Source of the DNA: Halomonas sp. MCCC 1A13316
Lineage (GTDB): Bacteria; Pseudomonadota; Gammaproteobacteria; Pseudomonadales; Halomonadaceae
Length of the DNA stretch: 64,000 nt
Assembly: GCF_014931605.1 (NCBI RefSeq)
Contig: NZ_CP053382.1
Location: 1-64,000, forward strand
Direction of reading: 5' to 3'
Positions 50,117 through 57,533 of the stretch are shown piece by piece. Positions within the stretch are counted from its first letter, which is position 1. Every line of letters begins with the position of its first letter. The position numbers and the translations under genes are program-made. The notes below the pieces were generated by a model. The model was not told the origin of the DNA. It searched no databases and was given only the letters and a program-made list of their open reading frames with translations.

Positions 50117-50139
50117 GGCGGCCTTCGGGCCGCCTTTTT
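50117..50139 (+). terminator. Terminator of the aldarate operon
   Basis: GGCGGCC / GGCCGCC stem with UUCG tetraloop, followed by TTTTT. Confidence 0.95.
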
Positions 50140-50187
50140 CCTTCCCTTTTTGCCATAATGGTTCCCCACCCACCAGCGGAGCTGTTC

Positions 50188-50934
50188 ATGGCCTCTTCCC
50201 CTCATGACCGTCGCCAGGGCCGCCCGAATCCCTCTCGGCCCCCATCGGATCGTCAGCGCGCGCGACGGCCGAGTGCGCCCAAGGCCCAGGTGGGTGAAGT
50301 GGCCTACCTCGAAGTGGTCACGGTCAACGAGACCGGCGCCTTTCTCGACTGGGGCCACCCCAGCGACGTGCTGCTGCCCTTCGGCGAGCAACGCTTCAGG
50401 CCCACCCCCGGCAAGCGGGTGCTGGTGCGCCTCTACGAGGACCAGCAGGGGCGGCCAGTGGCTTCGCAGAAACTCGACCGCTTCGTCCAGGACGAGGCGA
50501 CGGGGCTGGCGCCGGGCGATGAGGTCGAGCTGGTCATCGCCGACGCCACCGACCTGGGCTACAAGGCAGTGGTGAATCATCGCTTCTGGGGACTGCTCTA
50601 TCGCGACGACGTCACCCGACCGCTGCGCCGCGGCCAGCGGGCCAAGGGCTACGTGAAGCGGGTACGCGACGACGGTCGGCTCGACCTCTCGCTGCTGCCG
50701 CCGGGACCGGCGCGCCTCGATGTGGTAGGTGAACAGGTGCTCCGGGCGTTGCGCGAGAGCGGCGGCTACCTGCCGCTCTCCGACAGCAGCGAGGCCAGCG
50801 CGATCAAGGCGCGGCTGGGAATAAGCAAGAACGCCTTCAAGCAGTCCATCGGACGGCTCTACAAGCAGCGCCTGATCGTCATCGAGGCACACGGAATCCG
50901 TCTGGTGCCCGGCGCCACGTCCGACCCGGCCTAG
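50188..50934 (+). CDS. S1-domain RNA-binding protein, CvfB/YitL-like
   Basis: 248 residues from ATG 50188 (GGAG six bases upstream). A basic N-terminal tail is followed by S1-like repeats: VGEVAYLEVVTVNETGAFLDWG, LLPFGEQ, AVVNHRFWGLLYRDD and AKGYVKRVRDDGRLDLSLLPPG. A C-terminal winged helix (IKARLGISKNAFKQSIGRLYKQ) completes the CvfB architecture. In staphylococci CvfB affects virulence gene expression by binding RNA. The role here is unknown. Confidence 0.85.
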   Translation: MASSPHDRRQGRPNPSRPPSDRQRARRPSAPKAQVGEVAYLEVVTVNETGAFLDWGHPSDVLLPFGEQRFRPTPGKRVLVRLYEDQQGRPVASQKLDRFVQDEATGLAPGDEVELVIADATDLGYKAVVNHRFWGLLYRDDVTRPLRRGQRAKGYVKRVRDDGRLDLSLLPPGPARLDVVGEQVLRALRESGGYLPLSDSSEASAIKARLGISKNAFKQSIGRLYKQRLIVIEAHGIRLVPGATSDPA

Positions 50935-50958
50935 GCCGGGCCTCGCGGCGATCGGCGT

Positions 50959-51504
50959 TCAGTCGAGCGCCTTGAACTCCTCCTCGTGCAGCCAGGCGGC
51001 ATGCTTGGGTGCCCGTTTGGTCTTCGACCACTCCTCGATCATGGCCGGCGCCACTGCCTTGAGCTGCTGCATCTGCTCCGGCGTGCCCTTCACGTAGGTC
51101 AGCTCCAGGCGATGGCCGTTGGGGTCGAAGAAGTAGATCGAGCCGATGATGCCGTGCTCGGTGGGTCCCACCACCTCCACGCCCTTGCGTTCGAGTTCCT
51201 CCTTCGCTTCAAGCAAGGCCGCCTCGTCGGCCACGCGGAAGGCGATGTGCTGGACCCACTCGGGCGTATTCGGGTCGCGCCCCATCTCCGGTGAGTTGGG
51301 CAGCTCGAAGAAGGCCAGGATGTTGCCGTTGCCGGCGTCCAAGAACAGGTGCATGTAGGGGTCGGGCGCCTTGGTCGAGGGCACGCGGTCCTCGGCGATG
51401 GCGACCAGGAACTCCATGTTGAGCTTGTCCTGGTACCACTCGACGGTTTCCTTGGCATCGCGGCAGCGATAGGCGACGTGGTGGATCTGCTGAATTTTGA
51501 TCAT
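50959..51504 (-). CDS. VOC family (glyoxalase/dioxygenase fold) protein
   Basis: 181 residues. A paired beta-alpha-beta fold with metal-site candidates H8/H9 (IQQIHHVAYRCRD), E67 (AFFELPN), H86 (VQHIAFRV) and E133 (NGHRLELTY). This is the layout of glyoxalase I-like enzymes and extradiol dioxygenases; the substrate is unknown. It is divergent from gshB, with a 36-bp palindrome between them. A glutathione-linked detoxification role would fit that context but is inference. Confidence 0.82.
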   Translation of the reverse strand: MIKIQQIHHVAYRCRDAKETVEWYQDKLNMEFLVAIAEDRVPSTKAPDPYMHLFLDAGNGNILAFFELPNSPEMGRDPNTPEWVQHIAFRVADEAALLEAKEELERKGVEVVGPTEHGIIGSIYFFDPNGHRLELTYVKGTPEQMQQLKAVAPAMIEEWSKTKRAPKHAAWLHEEEFKALD

Positions 51505-51560
51505 GACGGGGCTCGCGTTAGTGGGCTGGGAGCGCCAGGGACTTCTCAGGGCTTTTTCAG

Positions 51561-51596
51561 CCTCTATTTTAGTTTCATTTGAAACTAAAATAGAGG
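51561..51596. promoter_or_regulatory. Perfect 36-bp palindrome, putative operator
   Basis: Two 17-base arms (51561-51577 and 51580-51596) are perfect inverted repeats around TT. The core AGTTTCA-TT-TGAAACT recurs as AGTTTCA-GT-TGAAACT at 61089. On the bottom strand the arm holds TAAAAT, a good -10 for the VOC gene, so a bound dimer should block it. The size and symmetry suggest a MarR- or TetR-type repressor. The matching regulator is not in this window. Confidence 0.7.
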
Positions 51597-51689
51597 CGCT
51601 CGACGTACCCTGTCAAGCCGTCTTGGTGTTGCTTACGACCCTGCGTCATACTGCGCTCATTTCCCCGTGCCACGATGGAAACGGTGCCG

Positions 51690-52667
51690 ATGAGCCAACA
51701 GACGAGCGAACGACCCCTGCGGGTGGGTGTGGTGATGGACTCCATCGCCAACCTCACCTACAAGAAGGACACCACCCTGGCCATGCTGTGGGCGGCCCAG
51801 GAGCGTGGCTGGTCGCTGCACTACATGGAGCAGGAAGACCTGTTCCTGCGCGACGGACGCGCCCACGCCCGCATGCGCGACCTGACCGCCTTTCGCAACC
51901 CCGACGACTGGTATGCGCTGGGCGCACCGGAGCAGCGGTCGCTGGCCGACCTCGACGTGATCCTGATGCGCAAGGACCCGCCGGTCGATGCGCACTTTCT
52001 CAATGCCGTGCATTTGCTTGGCTTCGCCGAACGCGAGGGCGTCCTGGTGGTCAATCCCACGCGGGCGCTGCTGGAGTGCAACGAGAAGCTTTTCGCCCAG
52101 CAGTTCCCGCAGTGCTGCACGCCGACAGTGGTCTCCTGCAGCGAGGCGGTGCTGCGTGACTTTCATGCCGAGCACCGGGACGTGATCTTCAAGCCGCTGG
52201 ACGGCATGGGCGGCAGCGGCATTTTTCACGTTCAGCCAGAAGGTCGGAACCTGGGCGCCATCATCGAGACGCTGACCGAGCGCGGCCAGCGCCAGATCAT
52301 GGCCCAGCGCTACATTCCCGAGATCAAGGATGGCGATACCCGTATCCTGCTGGTGGAGGGAGAGCCGGTGCCTTTCGGCCTGGCGCGGGTGCCCATGGCC
52401 GGCGAGACCCGCGGCAACCTGGCCGCGGGCGGCACCGGCGTCAGCCGCGAGCTGACCGCCCGCGACCACTGGTTGATCGAGCAGGTCCAGCCGATGATCC
52501 GCGATAAGGGGCTGATGTTCGTCGGGCTCGACGTGATCGGCGATTACATCACCGAGATCAACGTGACCAGCCCCACCTGCGTGCGCGAGATCGATGATCA
52601 GCGCGGTACCGACATCGCCGGCCTGCTGATGGATGCCATCGAGCGGTGCCTGGCCCGGCGCACCTAG
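51690..52667 (+). CDS. gshB: Glutathione synthetase
   Basis: ATP-grasp enzyme, 325 residues (E. coli 316). It joins gamma-glutamylcysteine and glycine. VGVVMDSIANLTYKKDTTLAML is the family start, LMRKDPPVD and NPTRALLECNEKLF follow, then VIFKPLDGMGGSGIFHV (ATP lysine) near residue 165 and VGLDVIGDYITEINVTSPTC near 280. ATG 51690 or 51675 may be used. Head of the gshB-tonB-algH-ruvX order known from Pseudomonas. Confidence 0.96.
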   Translation: MSQQTSERPLRVGVVMDSIANLTYKKDTTLAMLWAAQERGWSLHYMEQEDLFLRDGRAHARMRDLTAFRNPDDWYALGAPEQRSLADLDVILMRKDPPVDAHFLNAVHLLGFAEREGVLVVNPTRALLECNEKLFAQQFPQCCTPTVVSCSEAVLRDFHAEHRDVIFKPLDGMGGSGIFHVQPEGRNLGAIIETLTERGQRQIMAQRYIPEIKDGDTRILLVEGEPVPFGLARVPMAGETRGNLAAGGTGVSRELTARDHWLIEQVQPMIRDKGLMFVGLDVIGDYITEINVTSPTCVREIDDQRGTDIAGLLMDAIERCLARRT

Positions 52668-52700
52668 GCATCGCGCAACCCAAGGAGGACGAGCCCGCCC

Positions 52701-53612
52701 ATGGTGGCCTCTGACCTGATCCACTATGCCCCGGTCACGCGGCCCTACCGCCGCTGGCTAGCGCTGTCGGCCGCGCTGCTGCTGCACCTGGCGCTGATCG
52801 GCGCTGTGGCGAGCTGGCAGTTCTCCCCGGCGCCGGCCGAGCGCACGAGCCTGGACGTGGTACTGGTGACCCGCCCGGCCGAGGCACCGGATGATGCCGA
52901 AGCCATTGCCGAGGCGGATCAGCAGGCGGCCGGCGAACAGGCCGAGGAGGCACCCGCCGAGCAGCGTGCAGCACCCCTGGACGAGCTGCCGGTGCTCGAG
53001 GCGCCGGAGAGCACCCTGGACCCGGCCGCTCCCGCCGAGGCCGAGCCGGCTGAACGTGCCGTCACCGAGCCGGAGCCTGTCCCTGTCGAAGAAGCGCCTA
53101 TCGAGGCCGAGCGGGACAGCGAGGCAACGCCGCCGTCCGAGCCGCGCGAAAGTACGCCTCCGGCGGCGTCATCTTCGCCGGCTGCGCCTTCTGCCTCGGG
53201 GCGCGACCTGCTGGCACAGGCCACCAGCAGCATCCGCCAGCAGGGGCTCGACACCAGCCTAGCCGGGCCGGATGACGGCCAGCCGCGCACAGCGGCCCAA
53301 CGAGCGGCCGAGGCGCGCTATATCGACGACTGGACCCGACGCGTCGAGGACTACGGCAACCGCGTCCATCCCGCTCCGAGCCACCTGCATGGCCAGCTGC
53401 GTATTCGCGTGGTGATCGGACGCGATGGTCAGCTTCGCCAGGCGGAGGTGGTACAATCCTCAGGACATACCGAACTCGATCAGGCGGCATTGGCAACCGT
53501 GAACGGTGCCGGGCCCTATCGGCCCTTCGATAGCACCATGGGGGGGCTGGACAGTCTCTCCATCACCCGCGTCTGGCGGTTCGGAGAAGGTAATCAATTT
53601 GGCGTGCGCTAG
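52701..53612 (+). CDS. TonB family energy transducer (TonB3-like)
   Basis: 303 residues. The N-terminal membrane anchor (about 19-40, LSAALLLHLALIGAVASWQF) carries the His typical of TonB proteins. A long linker (50-170) very rich in Ala, Glu and Pro spans the periplasm, and the C-terminal TonB domain (about 205-300) has LRIRVVIGRDGQLRQAEVVQSSGH. The position between gshB and algH equals Pseudomonas tonB3, linked there to twitching motility. ExbBD are not nearby. Confidence 0.87.
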   Translation: MVASDLIHYAPVTRPYRRWLALSAALLLHLALIGAVASWQFSPAPAERTSLDVVLVTRPAEAPDDAEAIAEADQQAAGEQAEEAPAEQRAAPLDELPVLEAPESTLDPAAPAEAEPAERAVTEPEPVPVEEAPIEAERDSEATPPSEPRESTPPAASSSPAAPSASGRDLLAQATSSIRQQGLDTSLAGPDDGQPRTAAQRAAEARYIDDWTRRVEDYGNRVHPAPSHLHGQLRIRVVIGRDGQLRQAEVVQSSGHTELDQAALATVNGAGPYRPFDSTMGGLDSLSITRVWRFGEGNQFGVR

Positions 53613-53640
53613 GGTCATTGGTTCGCCGCCCGGGAGTCCC

Positions 53641-54213
53641 ATGCAATCCGTGCAAAACCTAGGCTTGAGACATCATTTTCTGCTGGCGATGCCGCACCTG
53701 GAAGATCCCAACTTTGCCGGCAGCCTCAGCTATCTGTGTGACCACGACGAGAACGGCACCATGGGCGTGATCGTCAACCGACCGCTGGAAATCACCCTGG
53801 ATGCGTTGTTCGAGCAGCTCGAGCTCGACGGCGAGGAGAGCCCGCATCGCAGTGCGCCGGTCTACTACGGCGGCCCGACCCACAAGGATCGCGGCTTCAT
53901 CCTGCATCGCGGTTCCAGCGAGCCTTGGGATTCCAGCATCCAGGTGGACGACGACATTGCCTTGACCACCTCCATGGACATCCTGCTGGCGCTGGCCGCC
54001 GGGAACGGGCCGGAGGAGTTTCTGGTGTGCCTGGGCTGTGCCGGTTGGGAAGCGGGCCAGCTTGAACAGGAGCTCAAGGACAACGCCTGGCTCACCGTCG
54101 AGGCGCAGGGCGACATCCTGTTCAAGGTGCCACCGGAGCAGCGCCTCGGCGCCGCCGCCGGCATCCTCGGTATCGACCTCAATCTGATGTCGCGGGAAGC
54201 GGGCCATTCCTGA
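53641..54213 (+). CDS. algH: AlgH/YqgE family protein
   Basis: UPF0301 family, 190 residues from ATG 53641 with GGGAG upstream. HHFLLAMPHLEDPNFAGSLSYLCDH, MGVIVNRPLE and VYYGGPTHKDRGFILHR are conserved. A regulator of alginate in Pseudomonas by name; molecular activity is unknown. Its stop overlaps the ruvX ATG. Confidence 0.93.
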   Translation: MQSVQNLGLRHHFLLAMPHLEDPNFAGSLSYLCDHDENGTMGVIVNRPLEITLDALFEQLELDGEESPHRSAPVYYGGPTHKDRGFILHRGSSEPWDSSIQVDDDIALTTSMDILLALAAGNGPEEFLVCLGCAGWEAGQLEQELKDNAWLTVEAQGDILFKVPPEQRLGAAAGILGIDLNLMSREAGHS

Positions 54214-54671
54214 TGGCCGAAGCAGGAGCGCGCCTGATCCTGGCCTTCGACTTCGGCACCCGGCGCATCGGCGTGGCGGTGGGTAACGAGTTGCTCGCCA
54301 GCGCCCGCCAGCTAGCGCCCTTGCCGGCGCGCGACGGCATTCCCGATTGGAACGCGGTCGCGCGGTTGGTGGAGGAGTGGCAGCCGGACCTGTTCGTGGT
54401 GGGGCTGCCCCTCAACATGGATGGCAGCGAATCGGAGATGAGCGCGCGGGCACGCAAGTTCGGCAAGCGCCTCTACGGCCGCTACGGCAAGCCCTGCGAG
54501 ATGGCCGACGAGCGCGGCTCAACGCGCGAGGCCAAGGCCGTCGCCCGCGAGTCGGGGCTGCTGCGCAACCCGCGCAAGAGCTATCGCGACGATGGCGTCG
54601 ACGGCATCGCGGCGGTGCTGATCCTGGAGAGCTGGTTTGCCCGCCGCGAGGGCCTGCCGTCGCGAGGTTGA
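54213..54671 (+). CDS. ruvX: Holliday junction resolvase-like protein RuvX/YqgF
   Basis: RNase H-fold protein, 152 residues. LAFDFGTRRIGVAVGNE (catalytic Asp), VVGLPLNMDGSESEM, MADERGSTREA and DDGVDGIAAVLIL keep the acidic catalytic set. The family processes the 16S rRNA 5' end and resolves branched DNA. Overlaps the algH stop by one base. In Pseudomonas pyrR-pyrB follow; here pyrR is missing. Confidence 0.94.
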   Translation: MAEAGARLILAFDFGTRRIGVAVGNELLASARQLAPLPARDGIPDWNAVARLVEEWQPDLFVVGLPLNMDGSESEMSARARKFGKRLYGRYGKPCEMADERGSTREAKAVARESGLLRNPRKSYRDDGVDGIAAVLILESWFARREGLPSRG

Positions 54672-54725
54672 CGGCTGGCCTGGGGAAAACCCCGGTTGGG
54701 TCCTGGCTGTCAGAGAGTAGCGAAC

Positions 54726-55373
54726 TCAGGTCGTCAGCACCCGCTCCTCGGCATACTGCGCGGCAATATCGTTCACCGAGATGCAGGTGTACTTGATGAC
54801 AAAGAAGGCCAGGGTGGCGGGGCAGGTGAAGCTCTCCTCGAAGCGTTCCACCTCGGTGCCGCGTCCGCGGGTGACGCTGGCGCGGTAGTTATTGCCTGCC
54901 TTGGTCAGCCTGACCGTGGCCTGGCGGTCGACCTCTTGCTTCTCCAGCACCAGCTCGCGCTGCCTGGTCAGCAGCTCGTCAAGCATCTTGCCGCCTTCCA
55001 GCTCCTCGGGTGTAGCCCACACTTCCTGGTCACGCTTGCCGTACTGGAACAGCAGGATTGCCGGCATCACGGAGAAGATGGCGCCGGTCAGCAGCCAGGT
55101 CAGTTCGGCACCGGGGGGATGTAGCGCGAACACGGCGAAAATTTGTATCAAGAAGGCTGCCACCAGGATGCCCGCCAGCGGGCGCCACATGCGTGGGTTC
55201 ATCATGGGCTTGCCCAGGGTATGGCCCCACAGGCCGGCCGCTACCAGCGCACCCAGCACGACCGATGCCAGCCCCCAAAGAGGGCCGCCGCCCACCAGCA
55301 GGGCAATGACGCCGATCGCCACCAGGGCGCTGTAGAACACCGCCAGCAGTATGTACGCTCGTTCCAGGGTCAT
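54726..55373 (-). CDS. Membrane protein of unknown function
   Basis: 215 residues from ATG 55373 (AAGGAG nine bases upstream). Four hydrophobic segments (about 8-28, 34-52, 64-86, 92-108) form the N-terminal half. The C-terminal 110 residues are soluble and charged, with EELEGGKMLDELLTRQREL and RGRGTEVERFEESFTC. I do not recognise a family. It lies where pyrR would be in Pseudomonas but on the opposite strand, next to pyrB. Confidence 0.7.
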   Translation of the reverse strand: MTLERAYILLAVFYSALVAIGVIALLVGGGPLWGLASVVLGALVAAGLWGHTLGKPMMNPRMWRPLAGILVAAFLIQIFAVFALHPPGAELTWLLTGAIFSVMPAILLFQYGKRDQEVWATPEELEGGKMLDELLTRQRELVLEKQEVDRQATVRLTKAGNNYRASVTRGRGTEVERFEESFTCPATLAFFVIKYTCISVNDIAAQYAEERVLTT

Positions 55374-55552
55374 GCGTCGCATCTCCTTTCTACCGGTTGC
55401 CTGGGCGGCAACGCCATTGTTATTCGAGATCGTCGTTCGTCAGCTGGCTCTCTCGAGCCTTATCCTCCAGGGGGCAGCCAATGGCTGCCAGCACAGCTTC
55501 GCATATTCCACGATCGTCATCAGCATAGCGATGCCGAGCGTTGGCTGCATCG

Positions 55553-56581
55553 TTACAAGGCGGGGTCGTCCACGCCGACTCGCTCGGGCACGAACCAGCG
55601 CACCGGACGCAGGTCCTTCTCGATCAGCGCTTCCACCTGCAGCAGGGTGGCGAAGATCGCCATGCGCACCGGGATGCCGTTGTCGGTCTGGCGGAAGATC
55701 GCCAGGCGCGGATCGCCGTTGAGGTCCACGTCCAGGTCGTTGGCATCCGGGCGGCTGTCGCGCGGCAGCGGGTGCATGACGATGGTGTCGCGGCCGCAGC
55801 GCTTGTCCATGAAGGCGCGGTCGACGGTGAAGTCGCGCGACAGGCTGAAGCCCTCGCTCATCTCCGCGGTGAAGCGCTCCTTCTGGATGCGGGTGGTGTA
55901 GACCACGTCGACGTCGGCGTAGTCGTCGGCCAGGCTGGCGCGCTCCTCGACGCGGTGGCCGCGGGAGGCGACCAGATCGATCAGGTGGCTCGGCATCTCG
56001 AGCCCGGGCGGCGCCACCAGAGTGATGCGCATGGGGGCATAGAGCGACAGCAGCTTGATCAGAGAGTGCACCGTGCGGCCGTACTTGAGGTCGCCAGTCA
56101 GCAGCACGTGCGCGTCGGCGAGCTTCTTGCCCAGCCGGTTGAACTCCTTGTCGATGGTGTAGAAGTCGAGCAGCGCCTGGCTGGGGTGTTCGCCGGGGCC
56201 GTCGCCACCGTTGATCACCGGCACGTGGGTGGCGGCAGCGAACTCGGCCACCGAGCCCTGATCGGGGTGACGCATGACGATGGCGTCGCAGTAGCCGCTC
56301 ATCACCCGGCTGGTGTCGTAGAGCGACTCGCCCTTGGCCATCGAGGAGAAGGTGAAGCCGGTGGTGTCGCACACGCTGCCGCCCAGGCGACAGAAGGCTG
56401 CATGGAAGCTGACGCGGGTGCGGGTACTGGCCTCGAAGAACAGGTTGCCGAGCACGGCCCCCTCCAGCACCCGCGTGACCTGGCGACGTTGGGCGATGGG
56501 CTCCATGCGGGCGGCGACGCGCATCAGGTGGTCGACGCGATCGCGGGACAGGGAATCGACGGAGAGCAGGTGGGGACTCAT
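55553..56581 (-). CDS. pyrB: Aspartate carbamoyltransferase
   Basis: 342 residues from ATG 56581. It condenses carbamoyl phosphate and aspartate in pyrimidine synthesis. FFEASTRTRVSFHAAFCRLGG holds the carbamoyl phosphate STRTR site, HPSQALLDFYTI the aspartate side, GDLKYGRTVHSL the domain hinge and VMHPLPRD a late active-site loop. It is longer than E. coli PyrB (311), and no pyrI or pyrC neighbour is visible. A start at 56644 would add 21 residues without homology. Confidence 0.94.
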   Translation of the reverse strand: MSPHLLSVDSLSRDRVDHLMRVAARMEPIAQRRQVTRVLEGAVLGNLFFEASTRTRVSFHAAFCRLGGSVCDTTGFTFSSMAKGESLYDTSRVMSGYCDAIVMRHPDQGSVAEFAAATHVPVINGGDGPGEHPSQALLDFYTIDKEFNRLGKKLADAHVLLTGDLKYGRTVHSLIKLLSLYAPMRITLVAPPGLEMPSHLIDLVASRGHRVEERASLADDYADVDVVYTTRIQKERFTAEMSEGFSLSRDFTVDRAFMDKRCGRDTIVMHPLPRDSRPDANDLDVDLNGDPRLAIFRQTDNGIPVRMAIFATLLQVEALIEKDLRPVRWFVPERVGVDDPAL

Positions 56582-56663
56582 CGAAGGCCTCGAAGTGGCA
56601 GCGAAGGATGGCGGTAGTGTAACTCTCCCGGGCTGCAGCTTCACGGACCCGAATCGGCTTGCG

Positions 56664-57341
56664 TCAGTGACCGACCAGTTCGGCCAGCCTGCGTGCGTGA
56701 GCCTTCACTTCGCGTATCGCCCGTTCGCTATCGAGATCGTCCATCGCCACCACGCCCACGCAGGCCTCGACGCCGGGACGAAACTGCGGCGTGGCGACGG
56801 GGCTGGCCACGCCCACGGCGCCGCGCTGTAGCTGGCCACGGGTCAGGCTGTAGCCATCGGCACGTGCCTGGCGCACCTCCTCGCTGTCGTCGTCGCGCGG
56901 GGCGCGTCCAGCCAGTATAGCGATACCCGCCGCCCCGCGGCTCAGCGGATGGCGGCTGCCGATCCGGTAGCTCACGCGTAGCAATCCCTCCTCCGGTTCC
57001 GCCACCAGCAGCACCACGCACTCTTCGCCCTGGGCTACCGAGACGAAGGCGGTGGCTCGGGTCGCCTTGGCCAGCGCCTGCAAGAGGGGCTGGGCCACGG
57101 CGCGTAGCTGCGGCTCGAAGCGCGAGGCGAGCAGCGAGATGCCGGCACCCAGCCGCAGCGAGCCCTCGCCGGAGCGTGCCACCAGACCGTGCTGCTCCAG
57201 AGTGGTGACGATGCGATAGGCGATGGCACGGTGCACGTCCAGTCGCTCGGCGAGCTCGGCGACGCTGATGCCGTCGGCGTGCTCGGCGATGAGTTCCAGC
57301 GCGTGCAGGCCGCGATCCAGAGTTTGCAGGGTGGTGGCCAT
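56664..57341 (-). CDS. IclR family transcriptional regulator
   Basis: 225 residues from ATG 57341. The N-terminal winged helix (about 1-65) has LQTLDRGLHALELIAEHADG and VAELAERLDVHRAIAYRIVTTLE. The C-terminal IclR effector domain includes RIGSRHPLSRGAAGIAILAG. It is divergent from the P450 fusion gene with 192 bases between starts, so it most likely controls that gene in response to the substrate. The frame remains open far upstream antisense to the P450, which is not coding. Confidence 0.88.
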   Translation of the reverse strand: MATTLQTLDRGLHALELIAEHADGISVAELAERLDVHRAIAYRIVTTLEQHGLVARSGEGSLRLGAGISLLASRFEPQLRAVAQPLLQALAKATRATAFVSVAQGEECVVLLVAEPEEGLLRVSYRIGSRHPLSRGAAGIAILAGRAPRDDDSEEVRQARADGYSLTRGQLQRGAVGVASPVATPQFRPGVEACVGVVAMDDLDSERAIREVKAHARRLAELVGH

Positions 57342-57437
57342 TCGAACGTGAGCCCTCGAGTCGTTGGGTGGCGGAGCAAGGTAGCGCAGTCGCTCGGGAT
57401 TGACGTCTTCGGCGAAACTGCCTATGTTCTGCCATGT

Positions 57438-57448
57438 GTTCGCTGAAC
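57438..57448. promoter_or_regulatory. Candidate IclR operator
   Basis: GTTC-GCT-GAAC, a short perfect palindrome midway between the IclR gene and the P450 gene. Short GTTC/GAAC-type palindromes are seen at IclR-type promoters. Single weak site. Confidence 0.3.
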
Positions 57449-57533
57449 GATACCAATTGTGCGATAAAAGTAAAACAAGGCGCCGCCACGCATGACAGCC
57501 ACGATTCCGGATGACAGCCCCGCGGGAGGTTCC

